Source: Mesorhizobium sp. J18
GTDB lineage: Bacteria; Pseudomonadota; Alphaproteobacteria; Rhizobiales; Rhizobiaceae
Reading direction: 5' to 3'
Length of the DNA stretch: 37,975 nt
NCBI RefSeq assembly: GCF_007829525.1
Contig: NZ_VLJP01000032.1
Location: 1-37,975 of the forward strand
Part shown: positions 1-9,142 of the stretch, piece after piece
Layout: each line of letters begins with the position of its first letter
Position numbering within the stretch: the stretch's first letter is position 1
Made by a program: the position numbers and the translations under genes
Notes under the pieces: model-generated
What the model was told of the DNA's origin: nothing
Databases searched by the model: none
Seen by the model: only the letters and a program-made list of their open reading frames with translations

Positions 1-150
1 GCACGCCCCGGCCGTAGTACCGGGAGGGGAACCCTTGGACGGAACCTCCCCGGCCCTGCCTTACGAGGGCAGGACGGAGGCGCCGGTCCCTTTCCCGCGG
101 GATCGCCGTCGCGATCCGCTTTCCCGCGGAAAGGGATGGGGCAAGGATAG
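1..150. other. Hairpin-rich intergenic element, identity unknown
   Basis: This stretch can fold into several stems. CCTGCC at 55-60 pairs with GGCAGG at 68-73. A longer stem pairs the CCCTTTC and CGCGG block at 88-100 with CCGCGGAAAGGG at 124-135, with an inner GATCGC/GCGATC hairpin at 101-116 capped by CGTC. A GCCCC near the left edge could close against GGGGC near 137-142. It does not match RNase P, tmRNA, 4.5S or 6S RNA motifs that I know. It may be a rhizobial intergenic palindromic repeat, or part of a structured RNA cut by the window edge. From about 160 to 205 the sequence carries short TGGTGAATGG direct repeats. I see no gene between 1 and 360. Confidence 0.35.
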
Positions 151-360
151 CGCAGGTTAGGAAGGCGGGGATGAAATGGTGAATGGGGACTGGTGAATGG
201 TGAAGGGAGACAACGGCTTGGCGCGGAGAGGACGGCGGATTTATCCCCGTGCTGCCCGATTTTTTCCCTCCACGTCACAAGCTAGCCGTCAAAGCATCAT
301 TGGCGAGCCGTCTTTCTATTCCTATCTGTGCATTGCGGGTGGGTTTGAAGGAGAAGGCAT

Positions 361-558
361 ATGGCCGAAGCCAGAGAGATGCTGGAAGCGCTGCTGAGCG
401 ATCCGATTATCCAGCTTGTGATGAAAAGCGATGGCGTGAGCGCCGACGACGTGCGCCTGCTCATGGAGGAGGCGAGCGAACGCACCGCGCAGAACCAGCC
501 TCTCCCGCCGGCCCATATGATCAAGTCGGATTGTGAGTTCGGCAAGATATGTGTTTAG
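361..558 (+). CDS. Small hypothetical protein, 65 aa
   Basis: A 65-residue acidic protein that I do not recognise. It starts at an ATG preceded by a good ribosome binding site (AAGGAG at 348-353, seven bases before the start), the main reason for calling it. The N-terminal half (residues 1-45) looks helical and amphipathic, with a run like REMLEALLSDPIIQLVMKSDG and then DDVRLLMEEASE. The C-terminal end is short, with two cysteines (CEFGKICV). There is no signal peptide or membrane segment. The gene stands alone: the next gene is convergent from the minus strand at 779. It could be a small regulatory or adaptor protein, but no function can be assigned. Confidence 0.6.
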   Translation: MAEAREMLEALLSDPIIQLVMKSDGVSADDVRLLMEEASERTAQNQPLPPAHMIKSDCEFGKICV

Positions 559-778
559 ACGATCGGGACCTGATATCGATCCGCATGATTGCGCTGCTGC
601 AAGCATCGGCGATTGACAAGTCGCGGCCCTTCCAATGCAGTACCCACACTTGTTTTATGCAACGGGATCTGGCCCCAATAGTGCAGCCCGTTTCGATATG
701 AAGTCCTTTCGGCAACGGTGCCCTCGCTGCCAACTGCCTTCACGGTTCATGCGGGATTTCTCACGGGCGCTCTTGTAT

Positions 779-1516
779 TCATGTCGTCTTGAACGGACGC
801 AGGCGCAGTCGGCTGCGATGGTCCTCAGGACCTTGAGCACCCGTTGGGTGCACGCCCCTGAAATATGCCTTTTGCCATTTGTCCTGGACCGCTTTCGAAG
901 CGGGGTCTGACAGGTCAGCATTAAACTCGTTGCGGCTTTCCGACCACGTTTTGAATTCTTGTTCGAGGTCCGGAAGTTCCGAAAGTTTGCGAATGGTCGG
1001 CGTCACGGTTTCAAGGCTGCCCCTTCCTATCGGAAATATATGGCAGAAGGGTTCGTCCATCTCGAAGTGCACCCTCTGGTTCGGCCGCGTGAACTTCCAA
1101 TTCATGGTAAACGTATAGGGTGACCAATCTGTCTCTACGATTCCCGAGAGCGGAGCGATCCCGTCCTTGGGCCGATTGAGCGGTCCGGTTACAAACAGGT
1201 CGATCCCCGGTTCGGTCCGAAAGAGACATGGAATGTGGAAAGTGAGCGTTCCACTGCCGAAATGGCTGATCGCCTGGGGTGAGGCGTTCGCCGGTCTTGT
1301 CCTGACGCGGACGGCGTCGAGGCTCTGACGACCATCCCAAATAGCTGAAAATGCCGTCGTGCATAAGATTTCCCAGCCATGGGCATTCGCTATATTCAGC
1401 GGGAGACAACGATAGGCAAACCGCTGATCGGTATCGTCCATCCATTCCCGCTCGACCGGTGCCGGGCGAATACGCAGCTCATGGCCGTCGACGACATAGG
1501 CGGTAAGTCCCTTCAT
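779..1516 (-). CDS. DUF6065-like protein
   Basis: A 245-residue soluble protein with no signal peptide. From memory it resembles the DUF6065 family: conserved stretches include RPAPVEREWMD near residue 17, RCLPLNIANAHGWE near 36-50, GPLNRPKDGIAPL near 112-125, TDWSPYTFTMNWKF near 130-143, EPFCHIFPI near 155 and SRNEFNADL near 195. The length fits that family. The biochemical function is not established; the His/Asp/Glu pattern and aromatic core hint at an enzyme-like fold, which is only a guess. It starts 9 bp after the stop of the autotransporter gene on the same strand, so the two are very likely cotranscribed. There is no strong Shine-Dalgarno, which fits translational coupling. I saw no clear terminator after its stop. 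Confidence 0.7.
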   Translation of the reverse strand: MKGLTAYVVDGHELRIRPAPVEREWMDDTDQRFAYRCLPLNIANAHGWEILCTTAFSAIWDGRQSLDAVRVRTRPANASPQAISHFGSGTLTFHIPCLFRTEPGIDLFVTGPLNRPKDGIAPLSGIVETDWSPYTFTMNWKFTRPNQRVHFEMDEPFCHIFPIGRGSLETVTPTIRKLSELPDLEQEFKTWSESRNEFNADLSDPASKAVQDKWQKAYFRGVHPTGAQGPEDHRSRLRLRPFKTT

Positions 1517-1525
1517 AGGACGAAA

Positions 1526-4500
1526 TCACCATCTGATGCGCAAACCAATATTGCCGCCGAAGCCTTCACTATCATTGCCATCCAGACCAGTCGTATAGTG
1601 CAGGGCCCCATAGGCGCTGACATTTTCGGTCAGTTGCGCTGAAAGGCCTCCTCCAAGCTCCAGCGAAGTGCCATCCAGTCCAGTTCTCAGAGCGCTGTCG
1701 TTGAACTCCACCGTATAGTCGGAAGAGAAGGTGTGCCAAAGGTTGATATCGAAGAATGGCTGGACAGGCATGCCGTTGAGAAGCGTATTGCCTTCCAGCC
1801 GCAAGCCGATCCTACCCGTTAATGTGTCGAAAGACTCATAATCGATGCTCGAAAACAGGTCCCGAGTATCGTCGAGGTCAACGCGCTGCCATATCAGCTG
1901 AGCTTGCGGCTCAAGGGTCCAGTTGCTTCCCAAGGCAAACGGATAGCCGCCCTCTAAAGAGGCCAGAATGGCATTGCCGGAAATATCTGCTCCGACCCCC
2001 ATATTCGATACTGCATCGCCGTCGAGCCAGGTTACCATTCCCACGGCATCTATATACCAGCCCGCAGAGCCTATATGCGTCCAGTAAATCCCCAGGCCAT
2101 CGGAATTGATGTCCAGTTTGCCGGACCTGCTGTTGAGCCGTGCCAGCGTATTGCCGATCGTATCACCGTTGGCTTCCGTATGCGTGTAGAATAGGCCGAG
2201 GCGATCCTGGCTGCCATTGTCATGCTCTTGACCCAAAAGGTCCAAGCCAACCTGTAGTCCCCAGATATGGCCATCGAACTTCGGATCAAGCTGGAAGCTC
2301 AGTCCTCCGATGCTTGTCGACCATTCCTGTTTGTATGATTCGCCGAAAAACCTTCCCCATGCTCCGGGAACAGTCCCGTAATTGTTCAGCAGAAACTGGT
2401 CGCCCTGCCGCTCATGGAACGTACCAAGCGCGGCGATGCCCATCTGGTGGGCAACTGCTGGCGCAACCGTGTAGCCCGGTATTTCGGGGCGGACCAACGG
2501 TACGTCCACCGGGGGCGAGGGCGGAGGCGGCGCGGGCGGAGGCGGCGCAGGTGGAGGTGGCGCAGGCGGAGGCGGTGCAGGCGGTGCCGGCGGCTCGGGT
2601 GGAGGCGGCGCGGGCGGAGGTGGTGCCGGTGGCGCGGGCGGCAACGGAGGGGGAGGTGGCGGCGGCGGTGAAGGCGGAGGCGGCGCCGGCAGTTCAGGTA
2701 CAGGTGCCGGCAGCAACACAGGCGGCTCCGTCGGTGTCGGAGGCGGCGGCGGTGGTGCGGGAGGTGGTGGTGGCGGTGCCGGCGGCAACGGAGGCAGAGG
2801 CGGCGGTGCCGGTGGGGGTGGCGCAGGTGGAGGCGGCGCAGGCGGAGGCGGCGCAGGCGGAGGCGGCGGTGCCGGTGGGGGTGGCGCAGGTGGGGGAGGA
2901 GCTGGCGGAACCCCAGGATCTATTGGCTCAAGCACATGCGAACGCAGATACCAGTCATTGTCTTCAGCGTCGGAACCAACGCCTCCGTAAAAAAGCTGAT
3001 ACTCAAAAATGCCTGCGGCGACCCGTCCGCCCAGCGCAAAGGAGCCATTGTCGGTGGTTGCTCCGCTGGCGAGATCGGCGTCCACGACCCTGATCCCATT
3101 GCCGCTCGTCTGGTCGCCGGGGCCATTCACATTTGTTATGTTGATCAGTGTGTTGCCTGCAGCGCGAGCCCCGTTTCCCTGGATCACCAACTGGTCAGAA
3201 GGAGAATTGTCCGTGCCCAGGAATGTCTGCAGGTTGAGATTGCCGGATTGCCCCAGATATTCGCCACCCACGACGAACCGGTCGCTGGTCGACTCTCCGG
3301 AATTGGTCAGGTCGATCACACCGGCATTGTCGACGCGAACGAGCTGGCCGGAAGTGAAGGGGGCCACTGTATGCGTGCCATTGCCTGCTGAAACAGTGCT
3401 GGTCGAATCGATCGTAAGTGTACCTGTTCCTGTTCCGGAATCACCCATTGTCAGGGTGCTGTAATTGGAGAAGATCATCTCGGAGTCGCGGGTAAGCTCG
3501 ATGAACTCCCAATTGACGAAACGGCTGACATCGCTGGCAGTGGTGCCCCGCCAAGTCATCGTGTCCGTGCCCGTTCCGCCATCGATGCGCTCTCCGACAG
3601 GCAGATGGGACTGGTCAAGACTGTAGAATATGGCATGGTCGTTGTCGGCGCCCATATAGACGCCGGCGATGATCGTGCCATCCGCCCAATGGAAGGTATC
3701 AGCGCCGGCACCTGCCTGGAAATCCGATGACAAGGTTCCGCCGATCACGGCGGCCCAGTCGTTGCCATCTCCCATGTCGATCGGGCTGGTGATCTGCCCG
3801 GCATTCATGTAGAGCGTGTCCTGCCCGGCCCCCATGTCGATATTGCCGCGCACAGTCGCTCCGACATTGGTGTAGGTGTCGTTGCCTGCGCCGAGCGACA
3901 CGCTGCCATTCACGGTGCCTTCATTGTAGACGCGGTCGGACGACACTCCGGTCGTTGCCGTGATGCCATTGATGATCCCGCTCGGCCGATTCTCGATCCT
4001 ATTTGCGCCATCGACGATAAATTGAATGGTGCCGTTGAACGTTCCCGAATTGTCGATCGCGTTACTGGGGCCGTTGAGGGTGAGTTGATTGATCTGCGCG
4101 CCGGTCCGATTGATGATGCTGTTCTGGCTTGTCGCGGTGAGGTTCAGGTTCGTATTGAATATTCCGCTATTGTCGATGGCGTTGTTCTCGCCGGCCATGG
4201 TCACGTCCGTGACCGAGTGACCTGGATTGACAATCACTGAGTTGGTGCCGGCATTGTTCGCGTTGATCGAGGTTCCGCCAAAGCTTCCGTTCTGTACGAA
4301 GGTGAAGTCGGTTCCGCCGGTTACGTCGATAATGCCGTTGATGTGTCCGTTATTGGTGACGAAGGATTCCGGTATCCCCGTGATTGCTATGCCGCCATTG
4401 AGCTGATCAAATATGTCCACCGTCACCGAGGGTCCGGGAGGCGGAGGAATAAGAAGAGCACCGGAATTGCCGGTGCAGGTCACGGTGTCGCCGTCAATGA

Positions 4501-4618
4501 TACAATCCGCGAACGCCGGGTCCTTGCTCAGGCAAAGCAGCGCCACCGACGCCACCGACTGAAGAAGCAAATGACGCAGAACCAGTCGACGATGCCGCCT
4601 TCCATGCGGAGTCGGCAC
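1526..4618 (-). CDS. Autotransporter with proline-rich linker and C-terminal beta-barrel
   Basis: A type Va secreted outer-membrane protein of about 1030 residues from the GTG at 4618. The N-terminus is basic (RRHRR), then has a hydrophobic core and a cleavage-like site SKDPAFA/DC, a signal peptide for Sec export. The passenger (about 4520-2930) has repeats of the NAIDNSG and SIDNSGTFN kind plus GAGNDTY/GAGQDT turns, typical of beta-helix adhesins. A proline-rich stretch (2512-2925) links it to the last ~310 residues, which look like the autotransporter barrel (GAWGRFFGES, ending FGGNIGLRIRW with a terminal aromatic). The start is uncertain: the frame is open to a TTG at 4786, with ATGs at 4774, 4768 and 4672, but a 67-bp tandem duplication covers this region and none of these starts has a good ribosome binding site. 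It is likely the first gene of an operon with the DUF6065-like gene. Confidence 0.88.
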   Translation of the reverse strand: MPTPHGRRHRRLVLRHLLLQSVASVALLCLSKDPAFADCIIDGDTVTCTGNSGALLIPPPPGPSVTVDIFDQLNGGIAITGIPESFVTNNGHINGIIDVTGGTDFTFVQNGSFGGTSINANNAGTNSVIVNPGHSVTDVTMAGENNAIDNSGIFNTNLNLTATSQNSIINRTGAQINQLTLNGPSNAIDNSGTFNGTIQFIVDGANRIENRPSGIINGITATTGVSSDRVYNEGTVNGSVSLGAGNDTYTNVGATVRGNIDMGAGQDTLYMNAGQITSPIDMGDGNDWAAVIGGTLSSDFQAGAGADTFHWADGTIIAGVYMGADNDHAIFYSLDQSHLPVGERIDGGTGTDTMTWRGTTASDVSRFVNWEFIELTRDSEMIFSNYSTLTMGDSGTGTGTLTIDSTSTVSAGNGTHTVAPFTSGQLVRVDNAGVIDLTNSGESTSDRFVVGGEYLGQSGNLNLQTFLGTDNSPSDQLVIQGNGARAAGNTLINITNVNGPGDQTSGNGIRVVDADLASGATTDNGSFALGGRVAAGIFEYQLFYGGVGSDAEDNDWYLRSHVLEPIDPGVPPAPPPPAPPPPAPPPPPAPPPPAPPPPAPPPPAPPPLPPLPPAPPPPPPAPPPPPPTPTEPPVLLPAPVPELPAPPPPSPPPPPPPPLPPAPPAPPPPAPPPPEPPAPPAPPPPAPPPPAPPPPAPPPPSPPVDVPLVRPEIPGYTVAPAVAHQMGIAALGTFHERQGDQFLLNNYGTVPGAWGRFFGESYKQEWSTSIGGLSFQLDPKFDGHIWGLQVGLDLLGQEHDNGSQDRLGLFYTHTEANGDTIGNTLARLNSRSGKLDINSDGLGIYWTHIGSAGWYIDAVGMVTWLDGDAVSNMGVGADISGNAILASLEGGYPFALGSNWTLEPQAQLIWQRVDLDDTRDLFSSIDYESFDTLTGRIGLRLEGNTLLNGMPVQPFFDINLWHTFSSDYTVEFNDSALRTGLDGTSLELGGGLSAQLTENVSAYGALHYTTGLDGNDSEGFGGNIGLRIRW
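2512..2925 (-). repeat. Low-complexity proline-rich coding repeat
   Basis: Within the autotransporter gene, roughly 138 codons are dominated by proline and alanine in units such as APPPP and PPPPAP, with one short break near 2690-2730 (TEPPVLLPAPVPELPAP). On the DNA this is a GGCGGAGGC-type repeat on the plus strand. Such linkers hold a passenger away from the barrel or span peptidoglycan and surface layers. The repetition makes length change by slippage or recombination plausible, and also makes assembly errors possible here. It produces long spurious open frames on the plus strand. Confidence 0.85.
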
Positions 4619-4707
4619 ATTCGGATAACACGCTGACAAGGCGCAGAACCAGTCGACGATGCCGTCTTCCATGTGGAGTCGGCACGTTCGAATAACACGC
4701 TGACAAG
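4575..4707. repeat. Tandem duplication (2 x 66 bp, period 67 bp)
   Basis: Copy A is 4575-4640 and copy B is 4642-4707. They differ at four positions, all transitions. The period of 67 is not a multiple of three. Both copies encode, in the same phase of the repeat, a peptide NVPTPHGRRHRRLVLR, but only copy A (next to the autotransporter) is in frame with the rest of the protein. Reading from an ATG at 4757 gives MAHDHSRFGC and runs in frame into this peptide of copy B, then falls out of frame. A single-copy allele would join that start directly to the autotransporter. Confidence 0.9.
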
Positions 4708-4803
4708 ATGGGAGGCGTGGCAAATCCACAACCGAAACGTGAATGGTCGTGCGCCATGAAGCCCCCATGTGCATAGCCGCCCGCAAGTGCGGACGATATT
4801 TGA

Positions 4804-4819
4804 TGACAGAAATCTGTCA
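4804..4819. promoter_or_regulatory. Perfect inverted repeat upstream of the autotransporter
   Basis: TGACAGA-AA-TCTGTCA is a perfect 7-2-7 palindrome upstream of the autotransporter start codons. The same TGACAGA heptamer recurs at 4967-4973 inside a second small palindrome, TCTGTGACAGA (4963-4973). This suggests a repressor or activator operator; the regulator is unknown. The rest of 4787-5078 holds a third palindrome (5002-5016), a CAGGCCC/GGGCCTG hairpin near 4872-4898, and no gene. Confidence 0.4.
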
Positions 4820-5001
4820 ATCGACGGTGTTCCGTGGTCAAAAATTCCGGACCGGGAGTGCCTTTCATGCAACAGGCCCCCGGTGTCGGTGGGCCTGTGG
4901 ATTTGCAAATGTCATTCGAGGCTATGCGAACCGTGGCTAGCGTAGCCCGGTCCCAGGCGATTTCTGTGACAGACTGGCAACGAAACCATGCCGATTCCGG
5001 C

Positions 5002-5016
5002 GCTCTGATTCAGAGC
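5002..5016. other. Palindrome GCTCTGATTCAGAGC downstream of nrdJ
   Basis: Seven-base arms around a single T form a perfect inverted repeat 62 bases beyond the nrdJ stop codon. No T-tract follows in the minus-strand direction, so it is a weak terminator candidate. It may instead be a protein binding site in the region before the autotransporter gene. Confidence 0.3.
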
Positions 5017-5078
5017 ACAATAAACCACGTGGGGTCGCGGGCTGGTCTCGCGGGTCAGCCACCACACATCTCCAAGCC

Positions 5079-8000
5079 TCAACTACATCCGCTCGTGGCC
5101 CCGCACGTATCGCACTTCTCGCAGGTGCCGTTGCGCACCATGGTGAAATTCTGGCATTCCGTGCACATGTTGCCGGTATAGCCCTGCATCACCGCCTGGG
5201 CGCGGCGTTCGGCCTGCACCTTCCTGGCTTCCGCCGCCTCGCTGGCCGCAGCATCGGTGAAGAGCGCGTCGGAGGCGCTTTCCTCGGCTTCTTCCTCGAA
5301 GTCTCTCGCCCGCTCTTCATAGTCGCGCTTGAAGGCGGTGGCTTCCTCGCGCAACTCGGCGACGACCGGTTTCAGCGCCGTGACTGTCGCGCCGGAAGAG
5401 ATGGCGCGCAGATTCGAGCCGCCGGAAGAGGCGGTCGGCGCGGTGCGGGCTGGGGAGGCGGACGGCCCGGAACCGCCCAAGCCTTTTGGCTCGGAAGCGC
5501 TGGAGACCAGCTTCACCGGAGAGGCACCGCGATAGAGCCCCTTGGAGAAGGGCGTCGCCTTGCCTTCCGAAATACCGCGGCCAAGCGAGGTGTTGGAGAA
5601 ATCCGACGTGTCGACATGGGCGAGATCGTGGCGGCCGAGATAGGAGACAGCCAGTTCGCGGAAGACATAATCGAGGATGGACGTGGCGTTCTTGATGGCG
5701 TCGTTGCCCTGCACCATGCCGGCCGGCTCGAACTTGGTGAAGGTGAAGGCCTCCACATATTCCTCCAGCGGCACGCCATATTGCAGGCCGAGCGAGATGG
5801 CGATAGCGAAATTGTTCATCATGGCGCGGAAGGCGGCACCTTCCTTATGCATGTCGATGAAGATCTCGCCGAGGCGGCCGTCGTCGAATTCGCCGGTGCG
5901 CAGATAGACCTTGTGCCCGCCGACGACTGCCTTCTGGGTGTAGCCCTTGCGGCGGTTCGGCAGCTTCTCGCGCTCGCGCACGACCTTCTCGACGATGCGC
6001 TCGACGATCTTCTCCGTCACCTGCGCAGCGCGGGCCGCGGCGGGGGCGGTGACCAGCTCTTCCACGAGGTCGTCCGCCTCCTCGTCATCGTCGGAAAGCA
6101 GCGAGGCGTTGAGAGGCTGCGATAGCTTGGAGCCGTCGCGATAGAGCGCGTTGGCCTTCAGCCCCAGCTTCCATGAGAGCATATAGGCGTTCTTGCAATC
6201 CTCGACGGTAGCCTCGTTCGGCATGTTGATCGTCTTGGAGATAGCGCCCGAAATGAAGGGCTGAGCTGCAGCCATCATGCGTATATGGCTCTCGACCGAA
6301 AGGTAACGCTTGCCGATCTTGCCACAGGGATTGGCGCAGTCGAAGACAGGCAGGTGTTCTTCCCGCAGATGCGGCGCGCCTTCCAGGGTCATCGCCCCGC
6401 AGACATGGATATTGGCGGCCTCGATGTCCTTCCTGGAGAAGCCGAGGGCAGGCAGCATCTCGAATGAGAAGTCATTGAGCTGCTCGTCGGTGAAGCCGAG
6501 GACGTCGCGGCAGAAATCCTCGCCGAGCGTCCACTTGTTGAAGACGAACTTGATGTCGAAGGCCGACTTCAGAGCCGCGTTCAGCGCCTCGATTTTCTCG
6601 TCGGTGAAGCCCTTGGCCTTGAGCGAGCCGGGATTGATGCCCGGCGCCTGGTTCAGGTTGCCATGGCCGACGGCATAGGCCTCGATCTCGGCGATCTGGC
6701 TTTCCGTATAGCCGAGCGTTCGCAATGCCTCCGGCACGGCGCGGTTGATGATCTTGAAATAGCCGCCGCCGGCGAGCTTCTTGAACTTCACCAGGGCGAA
6801 GTCGGGCTCGATACCGGTCGTGTCGCAATCCATGACGAGGCCGATCGTGCCGGTCGGCGCGATGACGGTCGCCTGGGCGTTGCGGTAGCCATGCTTCTCG
6901 CCGAGCTCGATGGCGCGATCCCAGGCCGCGCGGGCATGCTCCACAAGTTCCTTCTGCCAGACATGGCCGGCATTGAGCGGAACGGGATTGACGGCAAGCG
7001 CCTCGTAGCCGCCAAGTTTGCTCAACGCATCTTCCATGCCTTCGCCGCCAACACCGTAAGCCGCGCGGCGATGATTGCGCATGACGCGCAGCATGTTCTT
7101 CGCGTTGCGCTCGTAGTCCGGGAAGGCTCCGAGCTGACCAGCCATCTCCGCCGAAGTGGCATAGGCGATGCCGGTCATCAGCGCCGTGAGCACGCCGCAG
7201 AGCGCGCGGCCCTCGTCCGAATCATAGGGGATGCCGGCGGTCATCAGCAGACCGCCGATATTGGCGTAGCCGAGACCGAGCGTGCGGTATTCGTAGGAGA
7301 GCTTGGCGATCTCCTTCGAGGGAAACTGCGCCATCATGACCGAGATCTCGAGCACGATGGTCCACAGCCGTACGGTATGCTCATAGGCCGCGATGTCGAT
7401 CGTGCCGTTCGGATTACGGTAGGGCAGGAGGTTGATCGAGGCGAGATTGCAGGCCGTGTCGTCGAGGAACATATATTCCGAGCACGGATTGGAGGCGCGG
7501 ATCGGACCGGCGGCCGGCGAGGTGTGCCAGTCGTTCATGGTCGTGTTGAAATGCAACCCCGGATCGGCCGAGGCCCACGCCGCGTAGCCGATCTTTTCCC
7601 ACAGATCCCGCGCCTTGACGGTCTTCGCCACCTTGCCATCGGTGCGGCGGATGAGATTCCAGTCACCATCGCGCTCGACAGCGCGCAGGAAATCGTCCTT
7701 CACCGAAACGGAATTGTTTGAGTTCTGGCCGGAAACGGTCAGATAGGCTTCCGAATCCCAGTCGGTATCGTAGGTCTTGAATTCGATGGAGGTGTGGCCC
7801 TGGCGTGCGAACTGGATCACACGCTTGATGTAGTTCTCCGGAACGGCATTGCGCTTGGCCGCACGGATCTCGCGCTTCAGCGCAGGGTTCTTCTGCGGAT
7901 CGAAGCAGTCGCCATTGTCAGCCTCGCAATTGACGCAGGCCCTGAGAATGGCGTCCAGATGCTTCTTGACCGTCTTGGAGCCGGTGACGAGGGCGGCGAC

Positions 8001-8909
8001 TTTCTGCTCCTCGTTCACCTTCCAGTCGATATAGGCTTCGATATCGGGATGGTCGATGTCGACCACCACCATCTTGGCTGCGCGCCGCGTCGTGCCGCCC
8101 GACTTGATGGCGCCGGCGGCGCGGTCGCCGATCTTGAGGAAGCTCATCAGGCCTGACGACTTGCCGCCGCCCGAAAGCTTTTCCCCTTCGCCACGCAGTT
8201 GCGAAAAGTTGGAGCCGGTGCCGGAGCCGTATTTGAACAGGCGGGCCTCACGCACCCACAGGTCCATGATACCGCCTTCATTGACGAGATCGTCGGCCAC
8301 GCCCTGGATGAAGCAGGCATGCGGCTGCGGGTGTTCATAGGCCGATTTCGACTTGGTAAGCTTGCCGGTGAAGGGATCTACATAGAAATGGCCCTGGCCG
8401 GGACCGTCGATGCCATAGGCCCAGTGCAGGCCGGTATTGAACCATTGCGGGCTGTTGGGCGCGACGCGCTGGGTGGCGAGCATGTAGCAGAGCTCGTCCA
8501 TGAAGGCCTGCGCGTCGGCGTCGGAGTCGAAATAGCCACCCTTCCAGCCCCAATAGGTCCAAGTGCCGGCGAGGCGGTTGAAGACCTGCCGGGCGTCGGT
8601 CTCGGAGCCATAGCGCTCGTCCTCGGGGAGGGCGGCCAGAGCCTCTTCATCGGCGACCGAGCGCCACAGGAAGGAGGGTACGTCGTTCTCCTCCACCCTC
8701 TTCAGGCGTACGGGCACACCAGCCTTGCGGAAATATTTCTGCGCCAGGATGTCGCTCGCGACCTGGGAGAACTGCGCCGGCACGTCGATATCGGCGAGCC
8801 GGAAGACGATCGAGCCGTCCGGATTCTTGATCTCGCTCGTGGCCTTGCGGAAGGCGATTTCCGCATAAGGGCTCTGGCCTTCCCTGGTGAACCGACGTTC
8901 GATGCGCAT
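5079..8909 (-). CDS. nrdJ: Vitamin B12-dependent (class II) ribonucleotide reductase
   Basis: Reduces ribonucleotides to deoxyribonucleotides with adenosylcobalamin as radical source, independently of oxygen. The protein is 1276 residues, the usual length of the long NrdJ form of alphaproteobacteria. NSPQWFNTG lies near residue 150. A cysteine in the ACFIQG motif near 199 should be one of the redox pair. NPCSEY near 474-479 gives the Asn-x-Cys-x-Glu active-site triad with the thiyl-radical cysteine, and CNLASINL follows with the second redox cysteine. The C-terminus is cysteine-rich ([17 protein letters not shown]), as expected for reductant relay or zinc binding. An AGAGGG ribosome binding site lies eight bases before the ATG. 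A pair of NrdR-like boxes about 240 bases upstream indicates repression by NrdR. It is transcribed alone. Confidence 0.97.
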   Translation of the reverse strand: MRIERRFTREGQSPYAEIAFRKATSEIKNPDGSIVFRLADIDVPAQFSQVASDILAQKYFRKAGVPVRLKRVEENDVPSFLWRSVADEEALAALPEDERYGSETDARQVFNRLAGTWTYWGWKGGYFDSDADAQAFMDELCYMLATQRVAPNSPQWFNTGLHWAYGIDGPGQGHFYVDPFTGKLTKSKSAYEHPQPHACFIQGVADDLVNEGGIMDLWVREARLFKYGSGTGSNFSQLRGEGEKLSGGGKSSGLMSFLKIGDRAAGAIKSGGTTRRAAKMVVVDIDHPDIEAYIDWKVNEEQKVAALVTGSKTVKKHLDAILRACVNCEADNGDCFDPQKNPALKREIRAAKRNAVPENYIKRVIQFARQGHTSIEFKTYDTDWDSEAYLTVSGQNSNNSVSVKDDFLRAVERDGDWNLIRRTDGKVAKTVKARDLWEKIGYAAWASADPGLHFNTTMNDWHTSPAAGPIRASNPCSEYMFLDDTACNLASINLLPYRNPNGTIDIAAYEHTVRLWTIVLEISVMMAQFPSKEIAKLSYEYRTLGLGYANIGGLLMTAGIPYDSDEGRALCGVLTALMTGIAYATSAEMAGQLGAFPDYERNAKNMLRVMRNHRRAAYGVGGEGMEDALSKLGGYEALAVNPVPLNAGHVWQKELVEHARAAWDRAIELGEKHGYRNAQATVIAPTGTIGLVMDCDTTGIEPDFALVKFKKLAGGGYFKIINRAVPEALRTLGYTESQIAEIEAYAVGHGNLNQAPGINPGSLKAKGFTDEKIEALNAALKSAFDIKFVFNKWTLGEDFCRDVLGFTDEQLNDFSFEMLPALGFSRKDIEAANIHVCGAMTLEGAPHLREEHLPVFDCANPCGKIGKRYLSVESHIRMMAAAQPFISGAISKTINMPNEATVEDCKNAYMLSWKLGLKANALYRDGSKLSQPLNASLLSDDDEEADDLVEELVTAPAAARAAQVTEKIVERIVEKVVREREKLPNRRKGYTQKAVVGGHKVYLRTGEFDDGRLGEIFIDMHKEGAAFRAMMNNFAIAISLGLQYGVPLEEYVEAFTFTKFEPAGMVQGNDAIKNATSILDYVFRELAVSYLGRHDLAHVDTSDFSNTSLGRGISEGKATPFSKGLYRGASPVKLVSSASEPKGLGGSGPSASPARTAPTASSGGSNLRAISSGATVTALKPVVAELREEATAFKRDYEERARDFEEEAEESASDALFTDAAASEAAEARKVQAERRAQAVMQGYTGNMCTECQNFTMVRNGTCEKCDTCGATSGCS

Positions 8910-9142
8910 TTTTCAGTCCCTCTTAGTCCTATATATAGCACCTGACGATCCAGAATCCTCGTTGATTCCACGACCGGCCGATGCTGATCCGCCGTCTACC
9001 GCCCGCCGATGGCGAGCGGCTCTCCCTCACCGTTGTTTCCGATCCGCCGCAAGGCCGCACAAGACGGCGTTTTGGCTTTTCGACCGGATCTCAGGCGGGC
9101 CCTCGTCTGACGCTCTTCGTGAACATCTCTCATGGAGAAAAT

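Noticed and set aside
2140-3093. Long plus-strand open frame (over 300 codons, Ala/Glu/Val-rich) opposite the autotransporter
   Set aside because: It is the reverse of the proline-rich repeat and the barrel; the repeat removes stop codons on the other strand. No start signals or family features.
4871-4899. CAGGCCC/GGGCCTG hairpin as the nrdJ terminator
   Set aside because: It is about 180 bases past the stop and has no T-tract in the minus direction.
8910-9140. Cobalamin riboswitch in the nrdJ leader
   Set aside because: I looked for the GCCACTG B12 box and flanking stems on the minus strand and did not see them; NrdR boxes explain the control better.
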